From positions 1 through 38,800 of IMG/VR virus record IMGVR_UViG_3300033997_000148: a stretch of DNA of 38,800 bases. One strand, 5' to 3'. Every line of letters starts with the position of its first letter. The first letter of the stretch is position 1. Below the pieces are notes generated by a model. The model saw only the letters and a program-made list of their open reading frames with translations. It ran no database searches and was not told the DNA's origin. Position numbers and translations under genes: made by a program. Positions 12,498 through 21,548 of the stretch are shown here, one piece after another. This DNA comes from a virus.

Positions 12498-14434
12498 TCA
12501 AACTAAAACTGGACACGGAAACATATAGTGAGCTTGACATCACCAAGGTTGGTAGTTTTAAATACCTTGCCCACAAATCGACCAGACCACTATGTTTATC
12601 ATATAAGATAAACGAGGAGGATACCCAATCCTGGGCAATGGTATTTGGAGAAAAAGCACCGGGTGATCTCCTTGATGCAGCTAAAGAATGCGCTAATGGT
12701 CTTGGATATGCCTACGCCTTCAATGCTACCTTTGATCTCCAGGTCTGGAATAGACTACTGGTACCGAACTTCAGGGCACCGGTAATCCCTCTCGAACAGT
12801 GGAGGGATGTTCAGGCCATATGTGGCCGCTACAAGCTGCCACAGAATCTAAGACAAGCTGCTATAGCCCTTAACTGTGATGTACAGAAGTTGGCTACTGG
12901 AAAAGTGTTGGTCAAAAAGTGTTGTACCCCGGAGGGGAAGCCCACTCAAAAGGATTTTGAAGACCTTGTTCGCTACTGTAAGGTTGACACAGATGTGCTG
13001 CATGAGATATTGACTCGTTTACCTGCCGACTACCTGGCCCCATCGGAACAGAAGCTATGGGAGCTCACGTTTAAGATGAATGAAAAGGGGCTTCCGATAG
13101 ATAAGCCTACGGTAGAGGCGATAGTCTACTACATGAAAGAGTATATGGCTGCTCGAGTAGAAGCCTTGCCGGAGATAACAAATGGACTGGTTATCACACC
13201 TGGCCAGATACAGAAGATTAAACAGTTCTGTATTAACAATGGTGTGCCGGTTACGAGTCTTGCAGCCGAACCGTTAGCCGAATTGCTTGAAAGACCCGAC
13301 CTGCCAGAAGCGGTGCGAGAAGTGCTCGAACTCCGGCAAGAATTAGGGCTGAGCTCGGTGAGCAAGTATCTGACAATGCTCGACATGTGGAATCGGGGGT
13401 ACGTCCAAGGGTGTCAGAGATACTATGGAGCAGGAACAGGACGTTGGTCAGGCCAGGGGCTCCAGCCACACAATTTCCCGAGGGCTCATGTGGAAAATCC
13501 AGAAGAATGGATTGAAAAATTTGTTAATAAAGAAGTCATAGAAAAGCCTGTAGAGATAGCCAAAGCTCTGTTGAGGCCAATGATAAAAGCTCCAGAGGGG
13601 TACCGGCTCATAGTATCTGATTACAGTAGTATTGAGAACAGGGTTTTAGCTTGGTTAGCTGGAGATGAAAAAACACTGCAAGGCTTCCGTGAAAACTTTG
13701 ACCAATACCGGGACATGGCCTCCTACGTGTACAGTGTTCCTACGCCCGAAGTAACCAAGGAGCAGAGACAGCTAGGCAAAGCCCTTGTGCTCGGATGTGG
13801 TTATAACATGGGAGCAAAGCGTTTTGTGGGTGCTGCAAAAACTTTCGGCATTGCGCTCACGGAGAAAGAGGCCATGGGTTATGTCATGGCCTATCGGAAC
13901 AAATACCCTCTTGTTGTACTCTTGTGGCGTGCTTACGCTAATATGGTGAAGTTTGCAGTACAGTACCCAGGTAAATCTTATACCGTGAGAGAGGTGTCCG
14001 CAAAAGTGATAGCGGACACGAACAAAAATAAGTGGCTTATGATTAAGCTACCGTCTGGTCGAACTCTTGCATACCTTAATCCACGACTATCAAACTCGGA
14101 ATATGGGGTTTCTATAGTCTACGAGAGCGTGGACAACTTAACATTTCAGTGGGGGACGAAGACACTGACTCCCGGGCTCATAACTGAAAATGTGGTACAG
14201 GCAGCAGCAAGAGATATACTGTGTGAAGGCTTGCTCTGTTTAACAGAACAGATGCCAGCCGTTCAACCCATACTGCTTGTGCATGACGAGATAGTAACCC
14301 TTATTAACATGGACAGTATAACAGATAACACAATGGGTGAGTACAACCGTTGTCTCTGTGTGGACAGGGCCTACAGAACGGTGCTCCCGTTAAAGGCTGA
14401 AGGGTATATAGCCGAAAGGTATAGGAAAGAATAA
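12494..14434 (+). CDS. Family A DNA polymerase with 3'-5' exonuclease domain
   Basis: The 646-residue enzyme has an exonuclease domain at the N-terminus (DTETYS near 7-12, AFNATFDLQVWN near 74-85, YCKVDTDV near 160-168) and a polymerase domain with motif A SDYSSIENRVLAW near 374, motif B RQLGKALVLGCGYNMG near 425 and motif C LVHDEI near 594. No 5'-3' exonuclease domain is present. The residue matching E. coli Pol I Phe762 in motif B is Leu. It should replicate the genome with the PrimPol-VirE protein and DUF2815 SSB. It overlaps the 12207 gene by ATGA. Confidence 0.95.
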   Translation: MIKLKLDTETYSELDITKVGSFKYLAHKSTRPLCLSYKINEEDTQSWAMVFGEKAPGDLLDAAKECANGLGYAYAFNATFDLQVWNRLLVPNFRAPVIPLEQWRDVQAICGRYKLPQNLRQAAIALNCDVQKLATGKVLVKKCCTPEGKPTQKDFEDLVRYCKVDTDVLHEILTRLPADYLAPSEQKLWELTFKMNEKGLPIDKPTVEAIVYYMKEYMAARVEALPEITNGLVITPGQIQKIKQFCINNGVPVTSLAAEPLAELLERPDLPEAVREVLELRQELGLSSVSKYLTMLDMWNRGYVQGCQRYYGAGTGRWSGQGLQPHNFPRAHVENPEEWIEKFVNKEVIEKPVEIAKALLRPMIKAPEGYRLIVSDYSSIENRVLAWLAGDEKTLQGFRENFDQYRDMASYVYSVPTPEVTKEQRQLGKALVLGCGYNMGAKRFVGAAKTFGIALTEKEAMGYVMAYRNKYPLVVLLWRAYANMVKFAVQYPGKSYTVREVSAKVIADTNKNKWLMIKLPSGRTLAYLNPRLSNSEYGVSIVYESVDNLTFQWGTKTLTPGLITENVVQAAARDILCEGLLCLTEQMPAVQPILLVHDEIVTLINMDSITDNTMGEYNRCLCVDRAYRTVLPLKAEGYIAERYRKE

Positions 14435-14435
14435 A

Positions 14436-14720
14436 ATGGAATTTACAGAGATGTTTAGCGATTACACGATACAGGAGTCCTTTAAATTTATGGAAGAGAT
14501 GAGTAGCTGGTCATCATTACAGAGGGCACTCAACTCACCAGACACCACTTTAACGAGTCTTAAGAAACGGATCAAGTATGAGATAGACACTCAAAGAAGG
14601 GCTTATATTGTGGAGCGGTTGCTCCAACGGTATAACAAATTACACGGTTATGAGGTGATGAATGCGTTTGAAAAATTTAAGCTCGGTAGCAGAGAAGACA
14701 ATAGAGCAGTATCTTATTAA
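14436..14720 (+). CDS. Hypothetical helical protein
   Basis: A 94-residue, mostly helical protein starting one base after the polymerase stop. It is rich in Arg, Lys, Ser and Tyr (SLKKRIKYEIDTQRRAYIVERLLQRYNKLHG) with no recognised domain. Its last 59 bases overlap the VRR-NUC gene in another frame. That overlap is unusually long, but both frames look used and the start context is good. Confidence 0.65.
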   Translation: MEFTEMFSDYTIQESFKFMEEMSSWSSLQRALNSPDTTLTSLKKRIKYEIDTQRRAYIVERLLQRYNKLHGYEVMNAFEKFKLGSREDNRAVSY

Positions 14721-15036
14721 GCGAGTAAAAGATCTGAAGGGTGTAGCATACAAATTTACATCCCCAAATCGGCGAGGTGTTCCGGACAGACTTTGCCTGT
14801 TCCCCCACGGTCTAAGTGTATTTGTAGAGTGCAAAAGGCCGGGGGGTGTGCTCACCGCATTGCAGGACACGGAGATCAAGAAACTAAACAGCATGGGGCA
14901 TAGGGCTGTATGCGTGTCCACAAAGGAAGAGATAGACGATCTCATCGATGAGATTAGCGAGGATATCAGTATCCGTAAAATTATAAGAGGCAAAATGGAG
15001 AATGGTGATGGACAGACCGATACAACAATTGAATGA
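14662..15036 (+). CDS. VRR-NUC domain nuclease
   Basis: A 124-residue protein that is one VRR-NUC domain (PF08774): KFTSPNRRGVPDRL at about residues 31-44, VFVECKRPGG at 53-62 (the E.K of the PD-(D/E)XK core), Gln68, and a final MGHRAVCV strand. Stand-alone phage VRR-NUC proteins are structure-specific endonucleases, possibly acting on branched replication or packaging DNA. GAGGTGAT just before the ATG is the ribosome site. It overlaps the 14436 gene by 59 bases and the ligase gene by 35 bases. Confidence 0.88.
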   Translation: MRLKNLSSVAEKTIEQYLIKRVKDLKGVAYKFTSPNRRGVPDRLCLFPHGLSVFVECKRPGGVLTALQDTEIKKLNSMGHRAVCVSTKEEIDDLIDEISEDISIRKIIRGKMENGDGQTDTTIE

Positions 15037-15799
15037 GTACAACCCGGAGAATATAGTTTTCCCTGTGTATGCCCAGGTAAAATTGGATGGGATCTTCGGA
15101 CGATGGGATTGCATAGATAAATGTTTTTATACGAGAGACGGAAACCGAATTAAGGGGTTGTCTGTACTAGAGGCAGAGTTATCGGAAATAGAGGGTTGTG
15201 ACCTTGACGGGGAGTTGGTAATACCCGACCTGGACTTCTTCACGATGAACGGCAAAATAAGAAGTGGTGAAGAGACACCAGATTGCATGTACTACGTCTT
15301 TGACACTGTTCCGCATGGTAAAGCTTATGACTATGAGCTAAGAGTATATTCGTACATGAGCCTTACACAAACAACACATGTTCACCCTGTAAAAATCCAC
15401 GTTATCAGGAGCCTGGAAGAAGCTGATGCGTTTTACGAAAAAGTGTTGGCCAGGGGGTATGAGGGTGTAGTATATAAAAGCCCTGCTGCTTTTTATACGG
15501 ACGGTAAGCACGATCACGCCGTTAAACGGGTACCTATAAAATCTTGCGAATGCACCGTGCTATCTGCATACGAGGGCAAGGGTAAACTTAGTGGTATGCT
15601 TGGTGGTTTTGTAGTAGATTTTCAGGGGGTTCCTGTAAAGGTTGGTGGTGGCCCTGGTATAGACTACGCCAAACGTAAAGAGATGTGGGAAAACCAGCAC
15701 AGGTATATCGGAAAACTCATGAAGTGCACCTACAAGTCCTTAACACCAGGTGGCTCTATGCGTTCTCCGCAGATGTTGGGGCTACGATGGGACATTTAG
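15002..15799 (+). CDS. ATP-dependent DNA ligase
   Basis: A 265-residue ligase, close in size to small phage ligases. Motif I VKLDG has the adenylated Lys27. Later motifs are CDLDGELVI, YYVFDTV, ARGYEGVVYK and AVKRVP. A C-terminal OB-fold region follows (CECTVLSAYEGKGKLSGMLGGF). It should seal nicks in replicated DNA. It starts inside the end of the VRR-NUC gene (ATG 15002; ATG 15008 is also possible) and overlaps the helicase gene by 13 bases. Confidence 0.92.
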   Translation: MVMDRPIQQLNEYNPENIVFPVYAQVKLDGIFGRWDCIDKCFYTRDGNRIKGLSVLEAELSEIEGCDLDGELVIPDLDFFTMNGKIRSGEETPDCMYYVFDTVPHGKAYDYELRVYSYMSLTQTTHVHPVKIHVIRSLEEADAFYEKVLARGYEGVVYKSPAAFYTDGKHDHAVKRVPIKSCECTVLSAYEGKGKLSGMLGGFVVDFQGVPVKVGGGPGIDYAKRKEMWENQHRYIGKLMKCTYKSLTPGGSMRSPQMLGLRWDI

Positions 15800-17151
15800 A
15801 GCCAAGACAGTACCAATTACGGGGTGTAGACTTTTGGATAGCGAATCCTAGAACATATTTCGCCGTAGACATGGGTCTTGGAAAGACGCTTATATCTTTA
15901 CTCGGGCTGAAGAAGATAGGCGTACCTGCTTTGATAGTAGCCCCTATCAGAACGGTGTACTCATCCTGGCCCGAGGAGATAGAAAAGAGTGGTACCGGTT
16001 TAACTTATTCGATAGTGTACGGGCCTGATAAACTTCAGGCCCTGATTAAAAAAGCAGACGTGTACCTGACCAACTTTGAAACACTTCCGTTTTTGTATGA
16101 GCATCTTCAGTGGTTGGCTAAAATGAAGAAGCCTATGCCCTTCTCAGCTTGTATCATTGACGAGGGCTCTATGATTAAAAGTAGTGATACAATGAGGTTC
16201 AGATATCTGAAAGCAATGCGCCCTCTGTTCCCGAAATACAGGGCTATCTTAAGCGGAACTCCGGCACCTAACTCATACGAAGATCTATGGTCTCAGTATT
16301 ATTGGTTGACAGACGGAAAAGCTTTGGGTGCCGGAATAACAGCTTTCAGGAGCAGGTATTTTCAGAAAGCTGGCTCATTTAAGTGGGTATTAAGACCAGG
16401 TGCAGCAGAAGAGATCATGAAGGCTATTGCACCCTACACCTTCAGACTTTCAGCGGAAGACTTTTTGAAGCTCCCCCTGCTTATTAAAAACACAGTGCCC
16501 CTGATCATGCCACCTGATCTTAAAAAGCAGTATGATACTCTTGAGAGCGAGTTCATGCTCCAGTTGGGCTCTATAGAGCATCAAGTTTTCAACTCTGCAA
16601 GTCTGTCAATGAAATTGCGCCAGTTTTTGCAGGGGGCTATGTATTACCCCGATCCGGTTACCGGCGCAAAGTGTACCCAACGTGTCCATGATCTGAAATA
16701 TAAAGCACTTCAGGAAATAGTTGACCAGTCTAGCACACCCGTACTGGCTACCATCCAGTTTCGTTTTGAACTGGAACAAATACAAAAGATATATCCTGAC
16801 GCTGCTGTGGTAGCTGGTGGTACGAGTTCTGCTAAAGCTGCTGAATACTTCAGAGAGTGGAATAAGGGCAACATACCGCTGCTCCTTTGTCATCCGGCTA
16901 GTCTATCACATGGAGTCAATTTACAGACTGGCGGCCATACAATTGTGTGGTGCGGTATGACATGGAGCTTGGAGCAGTATTTACAACTTAACGCCAGACT
17001 GAGAAGGAGCGGCCAGATAAACAATGTCATAGTACATCACTTAATCTTCAAGGACACTATAGATGAAGTCATATATGAAGCAGTGGCCAAGAAGAACATG
17101 TCACAGAAAGAACTGCTAGACTACTTAAGGGACTACTGTAAAAATATTTAA
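15787..17151 (+). CDS. SNF2-type superfamily 2 helicase/translocase
   Basis: I start at ATG 15787 (MGHLEPRQYQLRG). A longer frame back to 15685 would translate ligase DNA out of frame. The 454-residue protein has the Q-like RQYQ, Walker A DMGLGKT at 28-34, motif II IIDEGSMIK near 122 (DEGS instead of DEAH), motif III SGTPAPN near 156, and motif VI QLNARLRRSGQ near 399. Proteins of this kind belong to the PolA/VRR-NUC/VirE phage module and probably move along DNA in replication or recombination. It is the last gene of the plus-strand half, followed by a hairpin. Confidence 0.92.
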   Translation: MGHLEPRQYQLRGVDFWIANPRTYFAVDMGLGKTLISLLGLKKIGVPALIVAPIRTVYSSWPEEIEKSGTGLTYSIVYGPDKLQALIKKADVYLTNFETLPFLYEHLQWLAKMKKPMPFSACIIDEGSMIKSSDTMRFRYLKAMRPLFPKYRAILSGTPAPNSYEDLWSQYYWLTDGKALGAGITAFRSRYFQKAGSFKWVLRPGAAEEIMKAIAPYTFRLSAEDFLKLPLLIKNTVPLIMPPDLKKQYDTLESEFMLQLGSIEHQVFNSASLSMKLRQFLQGAMYYPDPVTGAKCTQRVHDLKYKALQEIVDQSSTPVLATIQFRFELEQIQKIYPDAAVVAGGTSSAKAAEYFREWNKGNIPLLLCHPASLSHGVNLQTGGHTIVWCGMTWSLEQYLQLNARLRRSGQINNVIVHHLIFKDTIDEVIYEAVAKKNMSQKELLDYLRDYCKNI

Positions 17152-17156
17152 GAACT

Positions 17157-17180
17157 ATACCGGGGCTAGTGCCCCGGTAT
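17157..17180. terminator. Bidirectional hairpin between converging halves
   Basis: A 10-bp perfect stem (ATACCGGGGC / GCCCCGGTAT) with loop TAGT lies between the stop of the plus-strand helicase (17151) and the stop of the minus-strand giant protein (17184). A single hairpin would serve both converging units. It has no T-run on either side, so it may rely on the strong GC stem. Confidence 0.75.
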
Positions 17181-17183
17181 CCG

Positions 17184-20100
17184 TCACCATCTGGGTCTTT
17201 GCTCTTCTTGTGCAGTCCGAAGCTCCTGAAGTTTCTGGTCAGCCTCTTCCGCTGTTATCTGATTCGCTCGCAGCTGTCTGTAGATTTCACTTTTCCTTTC
17301 ACCAACAGCTTTCTGTAGTTTTTTAAGTTCATAGGATGCGAACCTGTTAAACAGCTCCTGGTTCCCCTTGGTCAGTTTAACCCCGAGGAGCGCATTGATA
17401 GCAAGGGTTGAAGGATCGATATCATACCCTGTATAGTCTTTCAACTGTTGACCCATACTTATTTTTCCAGCCTCCCAGAGTTTAGCACCAGCAGGAATAG
17501 CAGACGGTTGAATCTGTTTCCAGGCATACTCAAGGTACCGTCCTGTTATTTTAGACGCAGAGTCGAGAGCGATGCTGTGAATCTCCTTGCCGGTGAAAGC
17601 GTCCTTGTTCGCTAGTATGGCCCCGAGTGTGGTGAATATCGGGTTACTGGGGAGCATATCACCAGCAGGTATGGACGACTGACCCCAAGACTTACCCATG
17701 TTAGACCAAGGCATAAAGTCACCCACATTACCATACAGTCTGTTGCCGTAAGAGTCTGTGAAGGGTAGCAGGACTTGACCAGTGCCTTTCAGCATGACAG
17801 CTTTGTCCTTGGACACTTCATCGTCGGACACACCCAGTTTTTGTTGGGCCATATATTCCAGACCATACATAGCACCAAACACACCAGCTATTTTCCACGG
17901 CTTGGTGATAGCTGTTTCAGCCAACAACGGAACTGCTTTATAAGTATAAGTTGCAAAAGGTGCCGCCCACCTCTTGTAGTGCTTGATTACAGGGGGTATG
18001 TCACTATAGTTGAACAAGTGCTTCTCTGCTTTCTGCATGGCTTCCACGGGAGACAGTCCGCTCTCTCGGGCTTTTATGAATACTGCCGTTTTAAAAAACC
18101 GCTCACTACCCTCATACATGGCTGACGGCAGTGATGCCGCTTTGCGTATCCAGTTTGCAAAAGCATCCGGTCTCCGGATTTCGTTCAACTCGTCCCGGAG
18201 AGCACCTATCTCTGATTTGGCGAACGAACTATTATACAGCCCAGCTCTTTCTGCCTCCCTGTAGAAGGTGTTCGCACTCTTCTCCTTCAGTGCTTTAGCT
18301 GCTGAATTGTATGTGACCAGATCTGCTGGGGGGACATCGGCGAAATGGGCAAGCACCATGTTCGACACGAAGTTACGGGCGTGTGTAACCGGGCTGAGGA
18401 TAGCTTTTCCGTACTTCCAGTAGCCCATGATCTTGTCCATATTGGCCTCGGCTGCTGATCGTAAGTCCATAATCTCGCCAAGATCATCCAATACGTCATT
18501 CCTGATGCGTTTTCCGTTCAGAGCACCCCACTCGCTACCGAGCACTTTAATAAAGTTGGCTTTATTCGGTGTACCTGCTTCTTGTATCCAGTCTGGATGT
18601 GCTGCTATGTGCTCAAACAGCTTGGCCTTGAGCACGTCAGTGCCCTGTACTTTGGCCCCTTTAGCCACCCGATACGCTGGCCCTATGATATCATTAAAAA
18701 CTTTACGAGTTTCGTACGGCAGATCCTGTCTCTGCATAGTGTAGCCCAGATTCATAGTTGTACCAGCAGTCCGCTCCACACCCTTCGGGGTTTTCTTCCA
18801 GAACTCCGGCTTACGCTGCCCCTTGAGCAGCATATTTTCCAACTCGGCTATCTGAGTCTCCAGGGCTGGTTTCCCTTCCGGGTCCCCGTAGCGTGATTTA
18901 CGCTTCAAGTCTGCTATCTCCTGGCGAAGTATTTTCTGCTCTGACCTTGTCAGCCCTTCAACGCCTGGGTTAAAAACAGGTAGATACGCCTTTGCGCTGC
19001 CCACATGGTAATGGTTATTGAGCATGGTCTGAGCTGTAATACGCTCTGCTTCCGGGGTGTCTGTACTCTTGATGATGTTCCGTAACTCGGCCCTCTGCTT
19101 TCGGGTTAGTTCGTCAAACTGGCTATACCTGCTCAAGTTCATAGCTTTGGTCGCTGAACTCAAGTCTTCAAACATTGCATGGATTTCAGATACCTTTCTG
19201 GCCAGAGAAGGGTTTGTTGTAACGCCGCCTTCTAGCAATTGAGTAAGCCTTCTCTGTTGAAGACCAGTAGGGGCGATAGCGTTTATTTCCTTTCCGATAT
19301 CTACCGCTTTTTGTATGACCGTGTTCGCTTGTGTCTTGTACTCTGTCAGCATGGCCGCCAGCTCAGGAGACCGGTTTAACCCGAACTGGTATCGTAAAGT
19401 CTCATTAACGATACTACCGTTCACAGCATCGGCCAGTGGAGTAAGTATTCTGGACTTGGTGAAGTCCGTCCAGTGTTCCGCTGCTTTCGGTGCAGCTTTA
19501 ATACCGGCACCAGCAGCAACGCCGAGCAAGGCACCCCGGAAAGCTTTGTTAGGGTCTATCCTGATCTCGCCTGTGCTCTCTAAAGTGTCCCAATCTACTC
19601 CTTCATATGCGCCGCCCAGTACTCCACCAGTGGCCATGACGCTTGACTCGAACTTGATCATACGCAGAGCGTCACTTGTTACCCTCTCGGGATCGGCTGC
19701 TCTTTCAGTGGCGGACATATTCAGCCGGGAGCTGGTAAGCCGGGCCTCCTGTTCACCAGCGATACTCTCATATTTCTCGAAAGCCGCTTTCTCATAGGCT
19801 GCGTTGGCCTCTCTCATCCGCTTGTCTGTGTCCATGATCCTGGTGTTTATTTCATCACGTAACGCTTTTAACTCTGTCGTGCTCTCGCCTAGTTCTCTGG
19901 CATCCTTTAGCTTAAGCAGAACCACGGACTGTTCGTTACTCAGGTCTGACATTTCTTTACCGAGCTCTGTTATCTTGTTCGAGTAAGGTTCCAGACCGAG
20001 ATACTTTATTTTTTTATCCAGTGCTTTTAGTCGTTCGTTGATCAGATCAGTCATTTCAGGATCAGCCGTTTTGAGCTCACTCTTCAGCATATCCCGGCTA

Positions 20101-21545
20101 CTGATGAGAGTAGAGTTCAGGCTTATCATTCCGCGGGCTGACCCCCCTGTATCATGCCCCTCTATGTATTGAACCCCGTGCTGTAACTCGTGCATCAGAG
20201 TTCTCTTCGTTCGATCCGCATCCAAGGAAGAATTAAGCTCAATATGTCCCGGTGCCGTGACAGGATCACTACCCCGATAGAAAGTACCGTAGGAGCTATC
20301 ACTTTTAACCGCAGTCACCGGCATATCTTTAAGCTGAGGATACCGGCGATACAGTTCCGGGTGATTCTCAATGATCTGGCCCAGGGGTGCCGTTTTCTCT
20401 CCTCGCTGAAAAGCGGAAAAATCAAACTGGGCTTCAGAGTCATCAAGTTCCTGTCTCCACCGTAAATCGGAGCCCTGAAACAAGCCGGTCTTCTTATATA
20501 TCTCATAGGCCGAGGCACCTGCTTCCTGCATGGCCCTAGCCTCAGCACGGAGGGTCTTTACCTCTGCTTTAGCACCCCCTTTGATACCGGGCATCCGAGT
20601 ACCTGTGAATATCTTGTTGGCCGCTGTAGCCCCAACACCCCCGAGGGCAATACCTAAAAGAGTCATTTTAGGATCGAGCTCGATAGAACCATCCTCGTTC
20701 TGGCTTACACCGGCTCCGGCCCCTAAAGCCATACCAGTAAGTCTGTCACTGGTAGACGCAACCCTAGGGCTTACCACATCGGGCGCAGTAGACACTGTTG
20801 GGCCTACCGCCTCCGACACAGCAGATACCGGAATCTCGGGGAGATCGCCTTTAGTATTGTTTTCCGTAAGAGCTTTAACTATCGCCTTCATGTCCCTGGG
20901 CTTGGCAGGTGTCTGAATCACGTCTCGTATCACCTGTTCTGATCCGGTCTCCGCAACTTTCAGATTCTGGAGAACCCGGCCCACACTCTCAACGGTAGCC
21001 GGAGCACCTTTCAACGCTTTGACTACCTGGCCGCCTAGCTTAGATATACCGGCTTCCGTGAGACTGCCCGTAGCCACACTGAGAGCTATGTCAACAGGAA
21101 CCTGTATCTGCCAAGGCGTACCCTTCTCGGTCATCTTCTCGTCTACTAGCTCCATACCTGTGCCCACGATCGGTTCGGCCAGAAGAGACGACGTGACCAT
21201 AGCTGCTGTCTTAGCCAGACCGAGGCCGAGTTTTGCACCTGCTGCTCCAGGCCCCACAACGGCTGCCGTCGGGTCGATCCAAGGGGCCCCGTCAATACCT
21301 GCACCTTCGGAGGCCGCTACACGCCGTGTCATCTTTTCAGCAGCAGCCTTCCACCCTTCCGCTGGTTCAGGAGAAGCCGTAGTAGGGGCTGACGCTGGAG
21401 AGGAGAAGATCTTTTTATCGAACTCCTCCCGTGTCATGTCCTGTTTGTAGTATTTATTATATAACCCGTTGGCCAGATCTTCATCTGACCATTGGTCTTT
21501 ATCTGCATACGCCGGGTTTTGTTTTCTGAACTCGTCAAGTGTCAT
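17184..21545 (-). CDS. Giant polyvalent virion protein with HELQH motif
   Basis: This 1453-residue protein is the largest in the genome. It has an N-terminal short helical repeat (MTLDEFRKQNPAYADKDQWS), an Ala/Gly-rich stretch, then TLMHELQHGVQYIEGHDTGG near residue 450, which contains HExxH and resembles large polyvalent protein-associated domains. A long helical part and a C-terminal region with RNFVSNM and KRWAAPFATYTYK segments, also typical of phage polyvalent proteins, follow. I infer that it is packaged in the capsid and ejected with the DNA like internal virion proteins, at the end of the structural operon. Membrane-like helices occur around 125 and 655. Whether it is a protease is unproven. 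Confidence 0.8.
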   Translation of the reverse strand: MTLDEFRKQNPAYADKDQWSDEDLANGLYNKYYKQDMTREEFDKKIFSSPASAPTTASPEPAEGWKAAAEKMTRRVAASEGAGIDGAPWIDPTAAVVGPGAAGAKLGLGLAKTAAMVTSSLLAEPIVGTGMELVDEKMTEKGTPWQIQVPVDIALSVATGSLTEAGISKLGGQVVKALKGAPATVESVGRVLQNLKVAETGSEQVIRDVIQTPAKPRDMKAIVKALTENNTKGDLPEIPVSAVSEAVGPTVSTAPDVVSPRVASTSDRLTGMALGAGAGVSQNEDGSIELDPKMTLLGIALGGVGATAANKIFTGTRMPGIKGGAKAEVKTLRAEARAMQEAGASAYEIYKKTGLFQGSDLRWRQELDDSEAQFDFSAFQRGEKTAPLGQIIENHPELYRRYPQLKDMPVTAVKSDSSYGTFYRGSDPVTAPGHIELNSSLDADRTKRTLMHELQHGVQYIEGHDTGGSARGMISLNSTLISSRDMLKSELKTADPEMTDLINERLKALDKKIKYLGLEPYSNKITELGKEMSDLSNEQSVVLLKLKDARELGESTTELKALRDEINTRIMDTDKRMREANAAYEKAAFEKYESIAGEQEARLTSSRLNMSATERAADPERVTSDALRMIKFESSVMATGGVLGGAYEGVDWDTLESTGEIRIDPNKAFRGALLGVAAGAGIKAAPKAAEHWTDFTKSRILTPLADAVNGSIVNETLRYQFGLNRSPELAAMLTEYKTQANTVIQKAVDIGKEINAIAPTGLQQRRLTQLLEGGVTTNPSLARKVSEIHAMFEDLSSATKAMNLSRYSQFDELTRKQRAELRNIIKSTDTPEAERITAQTMLNNHYHVGSAKAYLPVFNPGVEGLTRSEQKILRQEIADLKRKSRYGDPEGKPALETQIAELENMLLKGQRKPEFWKKTPKGVERTAGTTMNLGYTMQRQDLPYETRKVFNDIIGPAYRVAKGAKVQGTDVLKAKLFEHIAAHPDWIQEAGTPNKANFIKVLGSEWGALNGKRIRNDVLDDLGEIMDLRSAAEANMDKIMGYWKYGKAILSPVTHARNFVSNMVLAHFADVPPADLVTYNSAAKALKEKSANTFYREAERAGLYNSSFAKSEIGALRDELNEIRRPDAFANWIRKAASLPSAMYEGSERFFKTAVFIKARESGLSPVEAMQKAEKHLFNYSDIPPVIKHYKRWAAPFATYTYKAVPLLAETAITKPWKIAGVFGAMYGLEYMAQQKLGVSDDEVSKDKAVMLKGTGQVLLPFTDSYGNRLYGNVGDFMPWSNMGKSWGQSSIPAGDMLPSNPIFTTLGAILANKDAFTGKEIHSIALDSASKITGRYLEYAWKQIQPSAIPAGAKLWEAGKISMGQQLKDYTGYDIDPSTLAINALLGVKLTKGNQELFNRFASYELKKLQKAVGERKSEIYRQLRANQITAEEADQKLQELRTAQEEQRPRW

Positions 21546-21548
21546 AGC

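Noticed and set aside
17184-21545. Tape-measure protein
   Set aside because: The length would fit, but no tail-tube, sheath or tail-chaperone genes are present, and the sequence shows polyvalent-protein motifs instead of a long coiled tape with tail genes around it.
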